Below are positions 19,519-28,446 of a DNA stretch of 64,000 nucleotides, in pieces. Made by a program: the position numbers and the translations under genes. The stretch covers positions 62,001 to 126,000 of the forward strand of contig OZ252261.1 in NCBI GenBank assembly GCA_965249955.1, in the 5' to 3' direction. This DNA comes from SB11 sp965249955 (lineage in GTDB: Bacteria; Bacteroidota; Bacteroidia; UBA8524). A model generated the notes under the pieces. The model did not search any database and was not told the DNA's origin. It saw only the letters and a program-made list of their open reading frames with translations. Each line of letters begins with the position of its first letter. Within the stretch, counting starts at the first letter, position 1.

Positions 19519-19521
19519 TTT

Positions 19522-20082
19522 ATGAAGTTTTTAATAGCAGGATTGGGCAATATTGGTGCTGACTATGAATATACCCGCCATAATATTGGTTTTGAGGTAC
19601 TAAACGAAGTAGCCAAAAGGCTAGAAGTGCAATTTGAAGTAGGCCGTTTGGCTTACCATGCCGAGGGAAAATACAAAGGCCGTACCATACACCTTATAAA
19701 ACCCACCACCTATATGAACCTAAGCGGCAAAGCTGTTTCATACTGGAAAACCGAAGTTAAAGTTGATTTAACAAATATATTGGTAGTTACTGATGATTTG
19801 GCATTGCCTTTTGGCAAACTGCGTATGCGCGGTAAAGGCAGTGATGGCGGTCATAATGGGCTAAAAAGTATAACTGAATTATTGCAAACTGCCGATTATC
19901 CCCGACTTCGTTTTGGCGTTGGTGATAATTTTTCAAAAGGCAGACAAGTTGATTATGTACTTGGCAAATGGAGTATTGAAGAGCAAAAAGATATTGATGC
20001 ACATATACAACGTGCTGCCGATGCTGTATTATCTTACGCTGCAATTGGGCTAGAACGCACAATGAATATTTGCAATACCTAA
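19522..20082 (+). CDS. pth: Peptidyl-tRNA hydrolase
   Basis: A 186-residue bacterial Pth, which releases peptides from peptidyl-tRNA dropped by stalled ribosomes. Catalytic residues are present: N10 in GLGN, H20 in YTRHNIGF, and the Asp of DDLALPFGKLR, followed by RGKGSDGGHNGLKSI. The usual GLGNPG reads GLGNIG here, a minor variation. Length is normal. It follows the permease by 4 bases, so it is probably in the same transcript. Confidence 0.96.
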   Translation: MKFLIAGLGNIGADYEYTRHNIGFEVLNEVAKRLEVQFEVGRLAYHAEGKYKGRTIHLIKPTTYMNLSGKAVSYWKTEVKVDLTNILVVTDDLALPFGKLRMRGKGSDGGHNGLKSITELLQTADYPRLRFGVGDNFSKGRQVDYVLGKWSIEEQKDIDAHIQRAADAVLSYAAIGLERTMNICNT

Positions 20083-20098
20083 GCATTATATTGAGCCT

Positions 20099-20830
20099 AT
20101 GAAATATCTGCTGTTTTTACTTATAACATTATTAGCAGAAATTTTGGGCACAGTTGGTGGCTTTGGTTCTTCCATTTTCATGGTATCCCTTTCGCAATTC
20201 TTCTTTAATTTTAAAACGATATTAGCTATAACAGGCCTAATGCACGTTTTTAGCAACGGCAGCAAAATGTGGCTGTTTAGGCAGCATATTAACTGGAAAA
20301 TAAGTTTACTGTTAGGCATACCCGGAGTAATATTAGTATTAATAGGGGCATGGCTCACAACATACATTCGCCTCACTTGGGCTGAAGCTGCTTTGGGTAT
20401 TGTATTAATTGTTACTAGCACAGCACTTTGGCTAAAACCCAACTGGAAACTTGCCCCAACAAAAACAAATGCCATTGTGGGTGGAGGATTGGCTGGTTTT
20501 TTAGCAGGATTTATTGGCACTGGTGGCCCATTGCGTGGGCTATTATTAGCTGGTTTTAATTTTGAAAAAGGCGTTTTTATTGCCACATCGGCTACCATAG
20601 ATATGGGGGTAGATCTGAGCCGCTCGTTCATCTATTTGGGTAACAACTATTTAGGTACTGATTTATACTTTCTTATCCCCTTTTTGGTTGTTGTATCGTT
20701 TGTAGGCTCGTGGGTGGGAAAACAGTTGTTAGACAAAATTAGCCAAGCACTCTTTAAGAAAATCATACTGGGTTTAGTATTCGCCATAGGAATATCATTA
20801 TTGCTAAAATTCTATTTTGAAGTGACTTAA
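20099..20830 (+). CDS. TauE/SafE (TSUP) family permease
   Basis: A 243-residue membrane protein with about eight hydrophobic segments and the two-repeat layout of the TauE/SafE family; each half has a Gly-rich motif (EILGTVGGFGSSIF near 13-26 and AGFLAGFIGTGGPLRGLLLAGF near 130-151). Members move sulfonates, sulfite or other sulfur-containing organic anions across the inner membrane. The substrate is not evident, and no sulfur gene is near. It begins 16 bases after pth. Confidence 0.87.
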   Translation: MKYLLFLLITLLAEILGTVGGFGSSIFMVSLSQFFFNFKTILAITGLMHVFSNGSKMWLFRQHINWKISLLLGIPGVILVLIGAWLTTYIRLTWAEAALGIVLIVTSTALWLKPNWKLAPTKTNAIVGGGLAGFLAGFIGTGGPLRGLLLAGFNFEKGVFIATSATIDMGVDLSRSFIYLGNNYLGTDLYFLIPFLVVVSFVGSWVGKQLLDKISQALFKKIILGLVFAIGISLLLKFYFEVT

Positions 20831-20896
20831 CAGCGTTTCATCGCCCAAAACAAGCAGTACATCAATATTTAATACCACATAAATAGGCTAAACCAC

Positions 20897-20904
20897 TAAT
20901 TTTG
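20897..20904 (+). promoter_or_regulatory. -7 box abutting CPBP gene start
   Basis: TAATTTTG matches TAnnTTTG, and its last G is the first base of the GTG start codon proposed for the CPBP protease. If it is functional, the message would begin inside or at the coding region. Confidence 0.3.
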
Positions 20905-21617
20905 TGCCTGTTTTGCAAACCTTTATTACAGTATACGCCCTATTCTTTATTGCCTTTGCCTTTTACTTTTGGCTGTTGTATAGCAGGCAAAAAGTAGAAA
21001 ACAAACTCAGCATTAAATACGGTTTTTCTAAAGCCAATATCTTATACGTTGGTCTTGAAAAATTTGCAGGCTTTGTGCTTATGCTTATTTTGCCCCTTTT
21101 TGCACTACAAATAATGGGCTTGTATGAACCTGAAGCCTTAGGCGTAGCATTTATATACCCACAAAAAATAGCGCTTTGGTGGGGTATATTTGGCGCAATA
21201 GTTCTTACAGTAAACATAATACGTGCAGGCAAACCCGCCAACTATAATCTATACCCTCAAATTCGTACAGGGGCATGGCCGGTTAGCTTGTTGGGCTACT
21301 ATATTTTTGGGTGGGCTATATACCTGCTAGGCTACGAGTTTTTGTTTAGAGGTATATTATTTTTTACAGGAATAGAAATTTTACCCCTTTGGCTTAATAT
21401 TACCATCAACTGCATACTGTATGCGGTGGCACACTTGCCAAAAGGGAGGTTAGAAATAATTGCTTCGCTACCCTTTGGGGTGGTACTATGCTTGGTAAGT
21501 TATTATACAGGAAGTTTTTGGGCAGCATGGCTTATTCACCTAACATTGGCACTATCCAACAGTATGGTAGCCATATATGCTAACCCACAAATGAAAATTG
21601 ACTGGAAAAAATTTTAG
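20904..21617 (+). CDS. CPBP family intramembrane protease homolog A
   Basis: A 237-residue membrane protein with seven or so hydrophobic segments. The CPBP/Abi (Rce1-like) motifs are GYEFLFRGILFF (Glu and Arg of motif 1, about 150-160) and AVAHLPKG (His of motif 2), with a third His in WLIHLTLALSN, where the His and Asn fit motif 3. Members cleave prenylated or other membrane peptides, or act as immunity proteins. Bacterial substrates are mostly unknown. The proposed start is GTG; the next in-frame Met lies far inside. A second CPBP gene lies at 43448-44407. Confidence 0.8.
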   Translation: MPVLQTFITVYALFFIAFAFYFWLLYSRQKVENKLSIKYGFSKANILYVGLEKFAGFVLMLILPLFALQIMGLYEPEALGVAFIYPQKIALWWGIFGAIVLTVNIIRAGKPANYNLYPQIRTGAWPVSLLGYYIFGWAIYLLGYEFLFRGILFFTGIEILPLWLNITINCILYAVAHLPKGRLEIIASLPFGVVLCLVSYYTGSFWAAWLIHLTLALSNSMVAIYANPQMKIDWKKF

Positions 21618-21644
21618 CAAGCACTTTTTATTCGATTTGAAACT

Positions 21645-22634
21645 ATGAAAGTGTTTTTAACGGGCGGTACCGGCTTTATTGGCAACCGCATTGCCCTTCA
21701 TTTTGCCAATAAAGGTTTTACAGTACATGCACTGGTACGCTCAAAACAGAAAGCGAACCTTTTGGTGCACGATAATATTTTACTTTTTACAGGCGATTTA
21801 CACCAAGCTGATGCACTTGAAACCGCTATGCAAGGATGTGATGTGGTAATACATTCAGCTGCATTTGCAGCCATATACACCCCAAAAAACGAATTATATA
21901 GCGAGATAAATATAAAAGGTAGCCAAAACGTTTTTAGTGCCGCCCAAAAAGCCAACGCTAAAAAATTTATATACATCTCTACTGCAGGTATACTAGGGCC
22001 TAGTGATAATGTTGCTGTGCATGAAGATACGCAACGCACCCTACCCTTTTTTAATGAGTATGAACGAACCAAAGCCGAAGCTGAAAAATGGCTATTATCA
22101 AACAGTAGCGACTCGCTTTCGGTATCATCATTAAACCTTACGCGTGTGTTTGGCCCCGGCCAACTAACGGAAGCAAATGCAGGTACACGCTTGATACACC
22201 AAGTAGCTAATGGATGGCGCATAATACCCGGTGATGGCAAAAGTATTGGCAACTATGTATACATTGATGATGTGTTGGAAGCTTGCTACCAAACTATAGA
22301 AAAGGGGAAAAGCGGGCACCGTTATATTGTTGGTGGAGATAATATTGATTTCAACACCTACTTTTCTGTTGCTAAGCAGATTACAGGAGCTAACCAAAAA
22401 ATGATTAACCTTCCAGTAGGTGTTATTATGGGCTTATCTAAGCTTATGCTATGGCTTGCGCCATTGGGCATTACACCAACTATAACCCCCCCGTGGGTAA
22501 AACGCTATATGTACAATTGGGTATTGGACAATACAAAAGCCAAAACCGAATTGGGCATTACATTTACCCCGTTTAAAGATGGAGTAGAAAAAACTGTGGA
22601 GTGGCTAAAACAAAACCCACCCAAAAAGAAATAG
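21645..22634 (+). CDS. NAD(P)-dependent epimerase/reductase (extended SDR)
   Basis: A 329-residue extended short-chain dehydrogenase. The Rossmann dinucleotide motif is GGTGFIGNRIA at residues 7-17. The catalytic pair is Tyr and Lys in YERTKAEAEKW, with the upstream Ser in YISTAG. The layout resembles dihydroflavonol/3-beta-hydroxysteroid reductase-like members, which reduce or epimerise sugar nucleotides, sterols or phenolics; the substrate cannot be told. It is followed at 47 bases by a second, classical SDR, so the two may act on related substrates. Confidence 0.85.
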   Translation: MKVFLTGGTGFIGNRIALHFANKGFTVHALVRSKQKANLLVHDNILLFTGDLHQADALETAMQGCDVVIHSAAFAAIYTPKNELYSEINIKGSQNVFSAAQKANAKKFIYISTAGILGPSDNVAVHEDTQRTLPFFNEYERTKAEAEKWLLSNSSDSLSVSSLNLTRVFGPGQLTEANAGTRLIHQVANGWRIIPGDGKSIGNYVYIDDVLEACYQTIEKGKSGHRYIVGGDNIDFNTYFSVAKQITGANQKMINLPVGVIMGLSKLMLWLAPLGITPTITPPWVKRYMYNWVLDNTKAKTELGITFTPFKDGVEKTVEWLKQNPPKKK

Positions 22635-22681
22635 GGTTTTACAATCCGTATTTTATTAACTATTTGAACTGACTAATTGTG

Positions 22682-23476
22682 ATGACTGCTGAAAAATATA
22701 TATTGATTACAGGTGCCGGATCGGGTTTGGGAAGATGTATTGCTTTAAACTTTGCACAAAAAGGCTATAGCCTTGCTCTTGCCTCGTTAATGGCTACTGA
22801 ACTTGAAAATATTAAAAATGATATAGAGGCTAAGCATACAAACATTACTGTTAAAACCCTTGCGGTTGATATGCTACAAGCCAATGCCCATCAAACCATA
22901 GCAAAATGGATTGATGATGAAAAAATATATTTGCACGGCTTAGTAAACAATGTTGGTTTTGGCTATGCGGGCGAGTATGAAAAAACCGACACTGTTTTTT
23001 TAAACAACCTTTTGCAGCTAAATGTAGTTTTCACTAATAACCTAACCCACATACTGGCACCAAAATTATTAGCCAACAAACCTGCATTTATTCTAAATGT
23101 AGCCAGTATGGCCGCTTATTTTTCGTTGCCTTATAAAACAGTTTATGCAGCATCGAAAGCATTTGTGCTTTCGTTTTCAAAAGCATTACGACAAGAGTTT
23201 AAAGAAAAAGGTGTAAATGTAAGCTGCATTACACCCGGACCTATGATTACTAATGATGAAGTACGCGAACGTATAAAACATATTGGTTGGCGCAAATATG
23301 TAACAAGCATAGCCGAACCAGATAAAATAGCGGCAATTGCGGTAAAAGGAGTATTGGCAAACAAGGCTGTAATATTGCCCACTTTTAGCGATAAACTAAA
23401 TGTAACCCTAAAAGCAATTATCCCTTCTCCCCTATTAGCGTTTGTACTTGGCAAACTATCGAAAAATTCGTTTTAA
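22682..23476 (+). CDS. Classical short-chain dehydrogenase
   Basis: A 264-residue classical SDR with cofactor motif TGAGSGLGR (near residue 9), the NNVG structural motif, the catalytic Ser in NVASMAAYF and the YAASK Tyr/Lys pair. The C-terminal third (PGPMITNDEV onwards) resembles the YqjQ/DltE-like or 17-beta-hydroxysteroid-like SDRs that act near membranes on lipid ketones. I start at the ATG at 22682; a GTG one codon before is equally in frame. It lies tail to tail, 14 bases from the phospholipase D-type gene. Confidence 0.88.
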   Translation: MTAEKYILITGAGSGLGRCIALNFAQKGYSLALASLMATELENIKNDIEAKHTNITVKTLAVDMLQANAHQTIAKWIDDEKIYLHGLVNNVGFGYAGEYEKTDTVFLNNLLQLNVVFTNNLTHILAPKLLANKPAFILNVASMAAYFSLPYKTVYAASKAFVLSFSKALRQEFKEKGVNVSCITPGPMITNDEVRERIKHIGWRKYVTSIAEPDKIAAIAVKGVLANKAVILPTFSDKLNVTLKAIIPSPLLAFVLGKLSKNSF

Positions 23477-23490
23477 AAAATGTGATTGGG

Positions 23491-24630
23491 CTACGCGTAT
23501 TCGTTAGCCTTAAAAAAGTGCTGCCCCGGAAAACTGATAAGCAAAGCTTCTGATAACTTTAAAAGCCTAAACGAAAACCAATAGCTAAAAAGCTTTAACA
23601 AACTTTGCTTGCCTAAAAAATCAGCTTTGTTCACCTTCACACAATCCGATAGCAGCTGCGTATGCAAGTATTTAGCAAAACGGGTTGAAAACTCTTCGTC
23701 AAGCACACTTACATTAAATTCTATACTGGCATAGGCACTAAGGTAATTTAGGTTGTATGAGCCTACCGTACACCACTGTCCGTCAATACAGGCAATTTTA
23801 GCATGTAATACACTTGGCATCCACTCGTATATCTCCATATTATTTCGTAGCAAAAAACGGTATAGGTAGTTTATTGCTTGCTTGGCCAATGGCACATCCG
23901 ATACGCCCGGCAATAGTATTTTTACTTTTACGCCTCGTTTAGCCGCATCTTTTAATAGGTTTCTAAAAAAGCTTCCGGGTAAAAAATAGCTATTGGCTAT
24001 TATAATTTCATGTTTGGCTGCCTTTATGGCTTTGGCGTAGGCTTGTGCTATTTGGTTTTTGCTTCGCAGCCAGTCGTTTTGCTGCAATTGTATTTTAATA
24101 CCTTTATTTTCACCACCAAAATGTTCAAACTGTGTGTAGCCTTGTTGTGGCTGTACAAACCATTGACTATATACTTGCTGACACACTTTTACTATTTGCT
24201 GTACCGCGCTACCATCAATCATCAAAGCAAAATCAAGCCACTCTTTTTTATCAAAATTTGCATATCGATTGGAGATATTAATTCCTCCCACTAACGCCAT
24301 ACACCTATCTGCAACTATAATTTTATGATGAAGCCTTCTGCCCCAAGCCAAACTGCCGGCAGTGCCAATAGCACCAAAAAAACGTAGTTTTATGCCTACT
24401 TCTTTTAGCTGCTGTTGCATTTCTTTGGTTAGCTTATCGGTGCCATAAGCATCTAAAACCATAAAAATACTTACACCACGTTGTGCAGCTTTTATAAGAG
24501 CATTAGCTATGCGTGTCCCAGTCTCATCACTATCAAAAACATAAGTTTGTAAGTGTACCTCGTGTTTAGCTCCGTTTATTAGTTCTTCTAGCCGAGTAAA
24601 ATAATCATCACCGCTGTGCACCAATTGCAC
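23491..24630 (-). CDS. Phospholipase D / cardiolipin synthase-like enzyme
   Basis: A 379-residue PLD-superfamily protein with two HKD motifs: HHKIIVAD...GGINISNRY in the first half and HAKIACID...GSYNLN in the second. These phosphatidyl transferases use the two His to form a phosphohistidine intermediate; cardiolipin synthase is the likeliest role. It lacks the N-terminal membrane anchors of ClsA, so it is of ClsB/ClsC style. The proposed start is GTG at 24630; the family N-terminus (NVQLVHSGDDYF) starts just there, and an in-frame stop lies about 60 bases upstream. The upstream region contains the left copy of a 50-bp direct repeat. Confidence 0.88.
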   Translation of the reverse strand: MQLVHSGDDYFTRLEELINGAKHEVHLQTYVFDSDETGTRIANALIKAAQRGVSIFMVLDAYGTDKLTKEMQQQLKEVGIKLRFFGAIGTAGSLAWGRRLHHKIIVADRCMALVGGINISNRYANFDKKEWLDFALMIDGSAVQQIVKVCQQVYSQWFVQPQQGYTQFEHFGGENKGIKIQLQQNDWLRSKNQIAQAYAKAIKAAKHEIIIANSYFLPGSFFRNLLKDAAKRGVKVKILLPGVSDVPLAKQAINYLYRFLLRNNMEIYEWMPSVLHAKIACIDGQWCTVGSYNLNYLSAYASIEFNVSVLDEEFSTRFAKYLHTQLLSDCVKVNKADFLGKQSLLKLFSYWFSFRLLKLSEALLISFPGQHFFKANEYA

Positions 24631-24730
24631 ATTATGGGTTGCAAATACTTTTGCTTTGGTTTTGTATGGATAGTGTTTTGCGATGTGCTAATTTACAACC
24701 TATAAGGCACTATTAGGGCATAAAAATTCA

Positions 24731-24780
24731 AATCCTCTTTCGGGCTGTAACTATATTAAATAAACAAGAGTTTTCTGTTA
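24731..24780 (+). repeat. Direct repeat, left copy, bracketing SDR/AraC module
   Basis: These 50 bases match 27521-27570 at 47 positions, with looser similarity for about 10 bases on either side. The copies are 2790 bases apart and enclose exactly the three plus-strand genes between the phospholipase D-type and crotonase genes. The length is far greater than a transposon target-site duplication. Confidence 0.85.
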
Positions 24781-24885
24781 ATGATAAACCAATAAGTATC
24801 CACTATATGAAATTTAGTATAAAAGAATAAAAAGGCTTCACACCGAACTTTGTACTATTCATTTTAATAACTAAAACAATTAAAG

Positions 24886-25833
24886 ATGGCAACAAAAGAA
24901 TTTGGCAAACAAGGTTGGACTCCTGAAAGGCTAGGGAATTTAAGTGGTAAAACCTATGTTATAACAGGCGCAAATGCAGGCGCAGGTTATCAAGCGGCCA
25001 AGATATTATTGAGTAAGGGTGCCGCTGTGGTTATGCTTAATAGAAATAAAAAAAAATCTAATAAAGCCATTGATGACCTTAAGGAACAATTTGGTAAAAA
25101 TGCTAAAGTTTCATTTATAGAGATGGATTTGGCTGAGCTTTCTTCTGTACGAAATGCGGCTAATGAAGTACTTAAAGCTGTACCAAAAATTGACGCATTG
25201 ATTTGCAATGCTGCTGTGGCACAAATTGCAAATCAAGAGTTTACACCCGATGGTTTTGAAAGTCAATTAGGTATCAATCATTATGGACATTTTTTATTAA
25301 TCAATCTTCTATTTGATAAAGTTGAACAAACGAAAGGAAGAATTGTAGTTGTTGGTAGTGAAGGGTATAAAATGGGATTGAAAAAAATTCAATTTGAAGA
25401 TATGAATTTTGATAAAAACTATCACCCTAATAGTACCTATTGCCACAGTAAATTGGCGCAAATGATGCTTGCTTATGAATTACAAAATAGAATAAAAAGA
25501 GCAAACAAAAATGTAAAAGTCTATGTATGCCATCCAGGCGCATCTAAAACATCACTAATCAACAAAGAAGCTCCTTTAATGACAAGAATTATGTTTTCTC
25601 TTATGGCAATGTCTCCCATGGTTCAATCAGCCGAAAAAGGTGCATATCCTGAGCTAATGTGTGCTACAAGTGATAACTTAAAACAACAGGCTTATTATGG
25701 TCCCACAGGAAGAATGAACTGGATAGGCCCTGTTGGCGAATGCAAATTAGAGCCATTTGTTTTGGATAGGGCTATTGCCGGTAAACTATGGGATTTATCA
25801 GAAAAGGAGACCAATTGTCAGTGGGATTTTTAA
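24886..25833 (+). CDS. Short-chain dehydrogenase, retinol dehydrogenase-like
   Basis: A 315-residue SDR. Cofactor motif TGANAGAGYQAA lies near residue 27, with an Arg (NRN) after strand 2 that favours NADP. CNAAVA takes the place of NNAG, catalytic Ser is in VVVGSEGYKMG, and the YCHSK motif supplies Tyr and Lys. The size and HPGASKTSL phrase suit the retinol dehydrogenase/protochlorophyllide reductase-like group that acts on hydrophobic carbonyls. An AraC-type gene follows 43 bases later on the same strand and is the likely regulator. The module is more AT-rich than its surroundings and is bracketed by direct repeats. Confidence 0.88.
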   Translation: MATKEFGKQGWTPERLGNLSGKTYVITGANAGAGYQAAKILLSKGAAVVMLNRNKKKSNKAIDDLKEQFGKNAKVSFIEMDLAELSSVRNAANEVLKAVPKIDALICNAAVAQIANQEFTPDGFESQLGINHYGHFLLINLLFDKVEQTKGRIVVVGSEGYKMGLKKIQFEDMNFDKNYHPNSTYCHSKLAQMMLAYELQNRIKRANKNVKVYVCHPGASKTSLINKEAPLMTRIMFSLMAMSPMVQSAEKGAYPELMCATSDNLKQQAYYGPTGRMNWIGPVGECKLEPFVLDRAIAGKLWDLSEKETNCQWDF

Positions 25834-25876
25834 TTCAAAAGAGAATAACGCAAATTTGAAAAACTGAGAAGTTAAA

Positions 25877-26788
25877 ATGAAGCATTTCAAAACGCTATCA
25901 GCATATTTTGATTATATGCAACTGCCCCGACCAGAACACCCAATGCTAAGTGTTCTATTCGCAATAGACGATTGTTTTCTGCCTTGCCCCAAAGAGAGCT
26001 CTCCTCCTATTACAAATGATTGCTATACAATTAGTTTAAAAAAGATAGTTAAGGGAAAACTAAACTATGGGCGAACAAAATATGATTTTACAAATGGAGC
26101 ACTGGTTTTTGTAGCTCCAAGGCAAGTTTTGCAATGGGATAGCAGCGTAGTTTTTGAGCAAAAAGGCTTTTCGATTAATTTTCATGAAGATTTTCTCAAG
26201 GGAACTGAACTAGCACAACAAATTAAGAAGTATGGTTTTTTTTCATACTCGGTAAATGAAGCGTTACATCTTTCGCCAAGTGAAGAAAAGCAGATAGAAT
26301 CTATTGTTAAAAATATTGAAATAGAATATCACAACAACCAAGATGAATTTAGTAAAGAAATTATTATTTCTCAACTAAGCACACTTTTTAAATATGCCAA
26401 CCGCTTTTATGAAAGACAGTTTTTAAATAGGGAAGAAATATCAAATGATTTGCTTGAGCAATTTAATACACATTTAGAAGAGTATTTTGAAACCGGGCAA
26501 CTGCAAGAAAAAGGCGTTCCAAGTATAGAACAATTAGCAGACAAGATGTATGTATCACAACGCTACCTTAGTGACACACTTAAAAAAGAAACAGGCAAAA
26601 CCACAACAGAGCACCTGCAATTATTCTTAATTAATGAAGCTAAGAATATTTTGTTGAAACCGAGTAAAAGCATTTCTGAAATAGCTTATGAATTGGGGTT
26701 TGAATATCCACAATATTTTTCAAGGCTATTTAAAAAGAAAGAAGGTTTAAGTCCATCAGAATATAGAGAAAAGTTTAAAATGAATTAG
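25877..26788 (+). CDS. AraC family transcriptional regulator
   Basis: A 303-residue regulator with an N-terminal cupin-like sensor region (VFVAPRQVLQW, KGFSINFHEDFL) and a C-terminal AraC double helix-turn-helix from about residue 200. The second HTH carries the family signature ISEIAYELGFEYPQYFSRLFKKKEGLSPSEYR (position about 268-299). It probably controls the adjacent SDR gene. Codons are strongly A/T-rich: bases 26281-26400 contain 29 G or C in 120, against 22 in 60 at 22501-22560, which suggests foreign origin for the module. Confidence 0.92.
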   Translation: MKHFKTLSAYFDYMQLPRPEHPMLSVLFAIDDCFLPCPKESSPPITNDCYTISLKKIVKGKLNYGRTKYDFTNGALVFVAPRQVLQWDSSVVFEQKGFSINFHEDFLKGTELAQQIKKYGFFSYSVNEALHLSPSEEKQIESIVKNIEIEYHNNQDEFSKEIIISQLSTLFKYANRFYERQFLNREEISNDLLEQFNTHLEEYFETGQLQEKGVPSIEQLADKMYVSQRYLSDTLKKETGKTTTEHLQLFLINEAKNILLKPSKSISEIAYELGFEYPQYFSRLFKKKEGLSPSEYREKFKMN

Positions 26789-26861
26789 AGAGGAACTAAT
26801 GCCCCCAAAGGCAAAACCTTTGGCTATAGTATTAGCATTAAAGTATTTAAAAAATAAAAAT

Positions 26862-27374
26862 ATGGAAATATTAAAAACAGCCACTGAGTGGGCAAAAGAC
26901 GAAGTTTTTTCATCAAAATTTTTTGTTCTTTTTGGAATCTTGTTTCTATTGGCATGTATAGGGTTTTGGCAATTAGGAAAAACTGATGTTGCAAAGGCAT
27001 TCATATTTCCAGCGTTGGTAGCGGGAACTTTACTTTTGGCAATAGGGCTTGGAATATTTTTCACTAATAAATCAAGAATTACAAGCTTTACCACTGCTTA
27101 CAATAGTGATTCTTCAGCTTTTGTTAAATCGGAAATAATCCGTACTGAAAAATCAATAGGAGAATACAAAACCATTGTTTTTAAAATCATACCTCTTATT
27201 ATTATAGTTGCAGCATTGTTAATTATTTTTATTGACAAGCCTATTTGGCGAGCAATAAGCATAACAACAATTGCTATGATGGTGGTTATTTTATTTGTAG
27301 ATAATAATGCCAACGCCAGAATTGAAACTTACAATAAACAACTGCTATTGGCAGAGGAACAAGAAAGAGATTAG
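26862..27374 (+). CDS. Membrane protein of unknown function
   Basis: A 170-residue protein with four hydrophobic segments in two pairs (about 22-40, 46-66, 107-123, 128-145) and a charged C-terminal tail (LLLAEEQERD). A polar loop in the middle (TTAYNSDSSAFVKSEI) separates the pairs. I do not recognise the family. I prefer the ATG at 26862, which has an A-rich leader; an ATG 21 codons earlier is in frame but its extension looks non-coding. It is the last gene of the repeat-bracketed module and is followed by a hairpin terminator. Confidence 0.7.
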   Translation: MEILKTATEWAKDEVFSSKFFVLFGILFLLACIGFWQLGKTDVAKAFIFPALVAGTLLLAIGLGIFFTNKSRITSFTTAYNSDSSAFVKSEIIRTEKSIGEYKTIVFKIIPLIIIVAALLIIFIDKPIWRAISITTIAMMVVILFVDNNANARIETYNKQLLLAEEQERD

Positions 27375-27463
27375 AACGAGAAAATAATTTGCTTACGGTG
27401 TATTGAAGAATACCTGAGCTCTTTAAACTCTAACTGCGCCTAAAATCAACCACATATATAAAT

Positions 27464-27490
27464 AAAAACCCTTGCAGTGCAAGGGTTTTT
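27464..27490. terminator. Hairpin terminator ending the SDR/AraC module
   Basis: A 12-bp perfect stem (aaaaacccttgc / gcaagggttttt) with a 3-base loop, carrying A-run and T-run arms. It separates the plus-strand module from the minus-strand crotonase gene and can work in both directions. Confidence 0.85.
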
Positions 27491-27520
27491 ACATTTTTAG
27501 AAGCCCTAAAAATGAAATTA

Positions 27521-27570
27521 AATCCTCTTTTGGGCTGTAACTATATTAAATAAACAAGTGTTTACTGTTA
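27521..27570 (+). repeat. Direct repeat, right copy
   Basis: Right-hand partner of 24731-24780, 47 of 50 bases identical. It lies 11 bases beyond the stop codon of the crotonase gene. If the module were removed by recombination between the copies, one repeat would remain between crotonase and phospholipase D-type genes, both on the minus strand. Confidence 0.85.
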
Positions 27571-27581
27571 AATGAGAAAAA

Positions 27582-28358
27582 CTATTGCCCTTTAAACTCA
27601 GGCTTACGTTTTTCTACAAAAGCCGCCATACCCTCTTTTTGGTCTTCAGTAGCAAACAGCATATAAAAGTTTTTACGCTCAAAGTATAACCCTTCGGTAA
27701 GGTTACTTTCAAACGATTTTAAAACACTTTCTTTAGCCATTTGTACCGCTATGGGCGAACGTTCGGCAATATCTTTGGCCAATTTCACTGCTTCTTGCAA
27801 ATATACTTCTACGGGCACTACACGGTTTATAAGGCCTGCTTGCAAAGCCTGCTCGGCACTAATAAAATTACCGGTAAGCACCATTTCCATAGCCAATGCT
27901 TTACCTACGGCGCGGGGTAAACGCTGTGTACCACCTGCACCGGGCATAACGCCTATTTTAATTTCGGGTTGACCAAACTGTGCGGTTTCTGATGCTATTA
28001 CCATATCGCAGTGCATCACCAACTCGCAACCGCCACCCAATGCAAAGCCTGATACGGCTGCTATTATTGGCTTTTTAGTGCGTTTAATCTGATCCCAAGT
28101 GCTAAACTGGTCTATCTTTAGCATATCAATGGCGTTTTTGCCGCTCATTTGCTTTATATCAGCACCTGCGGCAAATGCACGCTCGTTTCCTGTAATAATT
28201 ATCACCCGCACGTTATCGTCCTCGTCCAAAGCCTTTAAAGCGTCGCGCACCTCTAGCATCAATTGCAGGTTTAGTGCGTTTAACTCTTTTGGCCGATTAA
28301 GACGTATAAGGGCTATGTATGGCTGATACTGGGGCTCTACTATTATAAACTCGTTCAT
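27582..28358 (-). CDS. Enoyl-CoA hydratase
   Basis: A 258-residue crotonase-fold enzyme of the short-chain enoyl-CoA hydratase type, which hydrates trans-2-enoyl-CoA in beta-oxidation or amino-acid breakdown. The oxyanion-hole segments AFAAGADIKQM and GFALGGGCELVMHCD are intact, and the two catalytic Glu positions are occupied (CELVMH and GQPEIKIGVMPGAGGTQRL). The C-terminal YFERKNFYMLFATEDQKEGMAAF segment is standard. No other fatty-acid gene is next to it. It ends just ahead of the right direct repeat. Confidence 0.94.
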   Translation of the reverse strand: MNEFIIVEPQYQPYIALIRLNRPKELNALNLQLMLEVRDALKALDEDDNVRVIIITGNERAFAAGADIKQMSGKNAIDMLKIDQFSTWDQIKRTKKPIIAAVSGFALGGGCELVMHCDMVIASETAQFGQPEIKIGVMPGAGGTQRLPRAVGKALAMEMVLTGNFISAEQALQAGLINRVVPVEVYLQEAVKLAKDIAERSPIAVQMAKESVLKSFESNLTEGLYFERKNFYMLFATEDQKEGMAAFVEKRKPEFKGQ

Positions 28359-28446
28359 GGTTGGTATTGGTTGATGGTTGTCTTTAAATAAAAAACTCCT
28401 TGCAATTATAACTTCTTAAAACTGTAAACAGAAAACCAAAAACTAA

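Noticed and set aside
22679..22681. GTG as the start of the SDR gene at 22682, and TTG starts for the GNAT (31601), CPBP (44440), nitroreductase (53791) and RidA (56123) genes.
   Set aside because: In each case an ATG a few codons later gives the usual family N-terminus, and for RidA and nitroreductase the upstream start would overlap a promoter box or palindrome.
24726..24750. tRNA-like 3' end within the left direct repeat (attcaaatcctctttcggg).
   Set aside because: The phrase looks like a T-loop followed by a T-stem, but the bases before it (taaaa) cannot pair with cctct, and there is no acceptor or anticodon arm. The right copy lacks the TTC. So it is not a tRNA gene or fragment that I can support.
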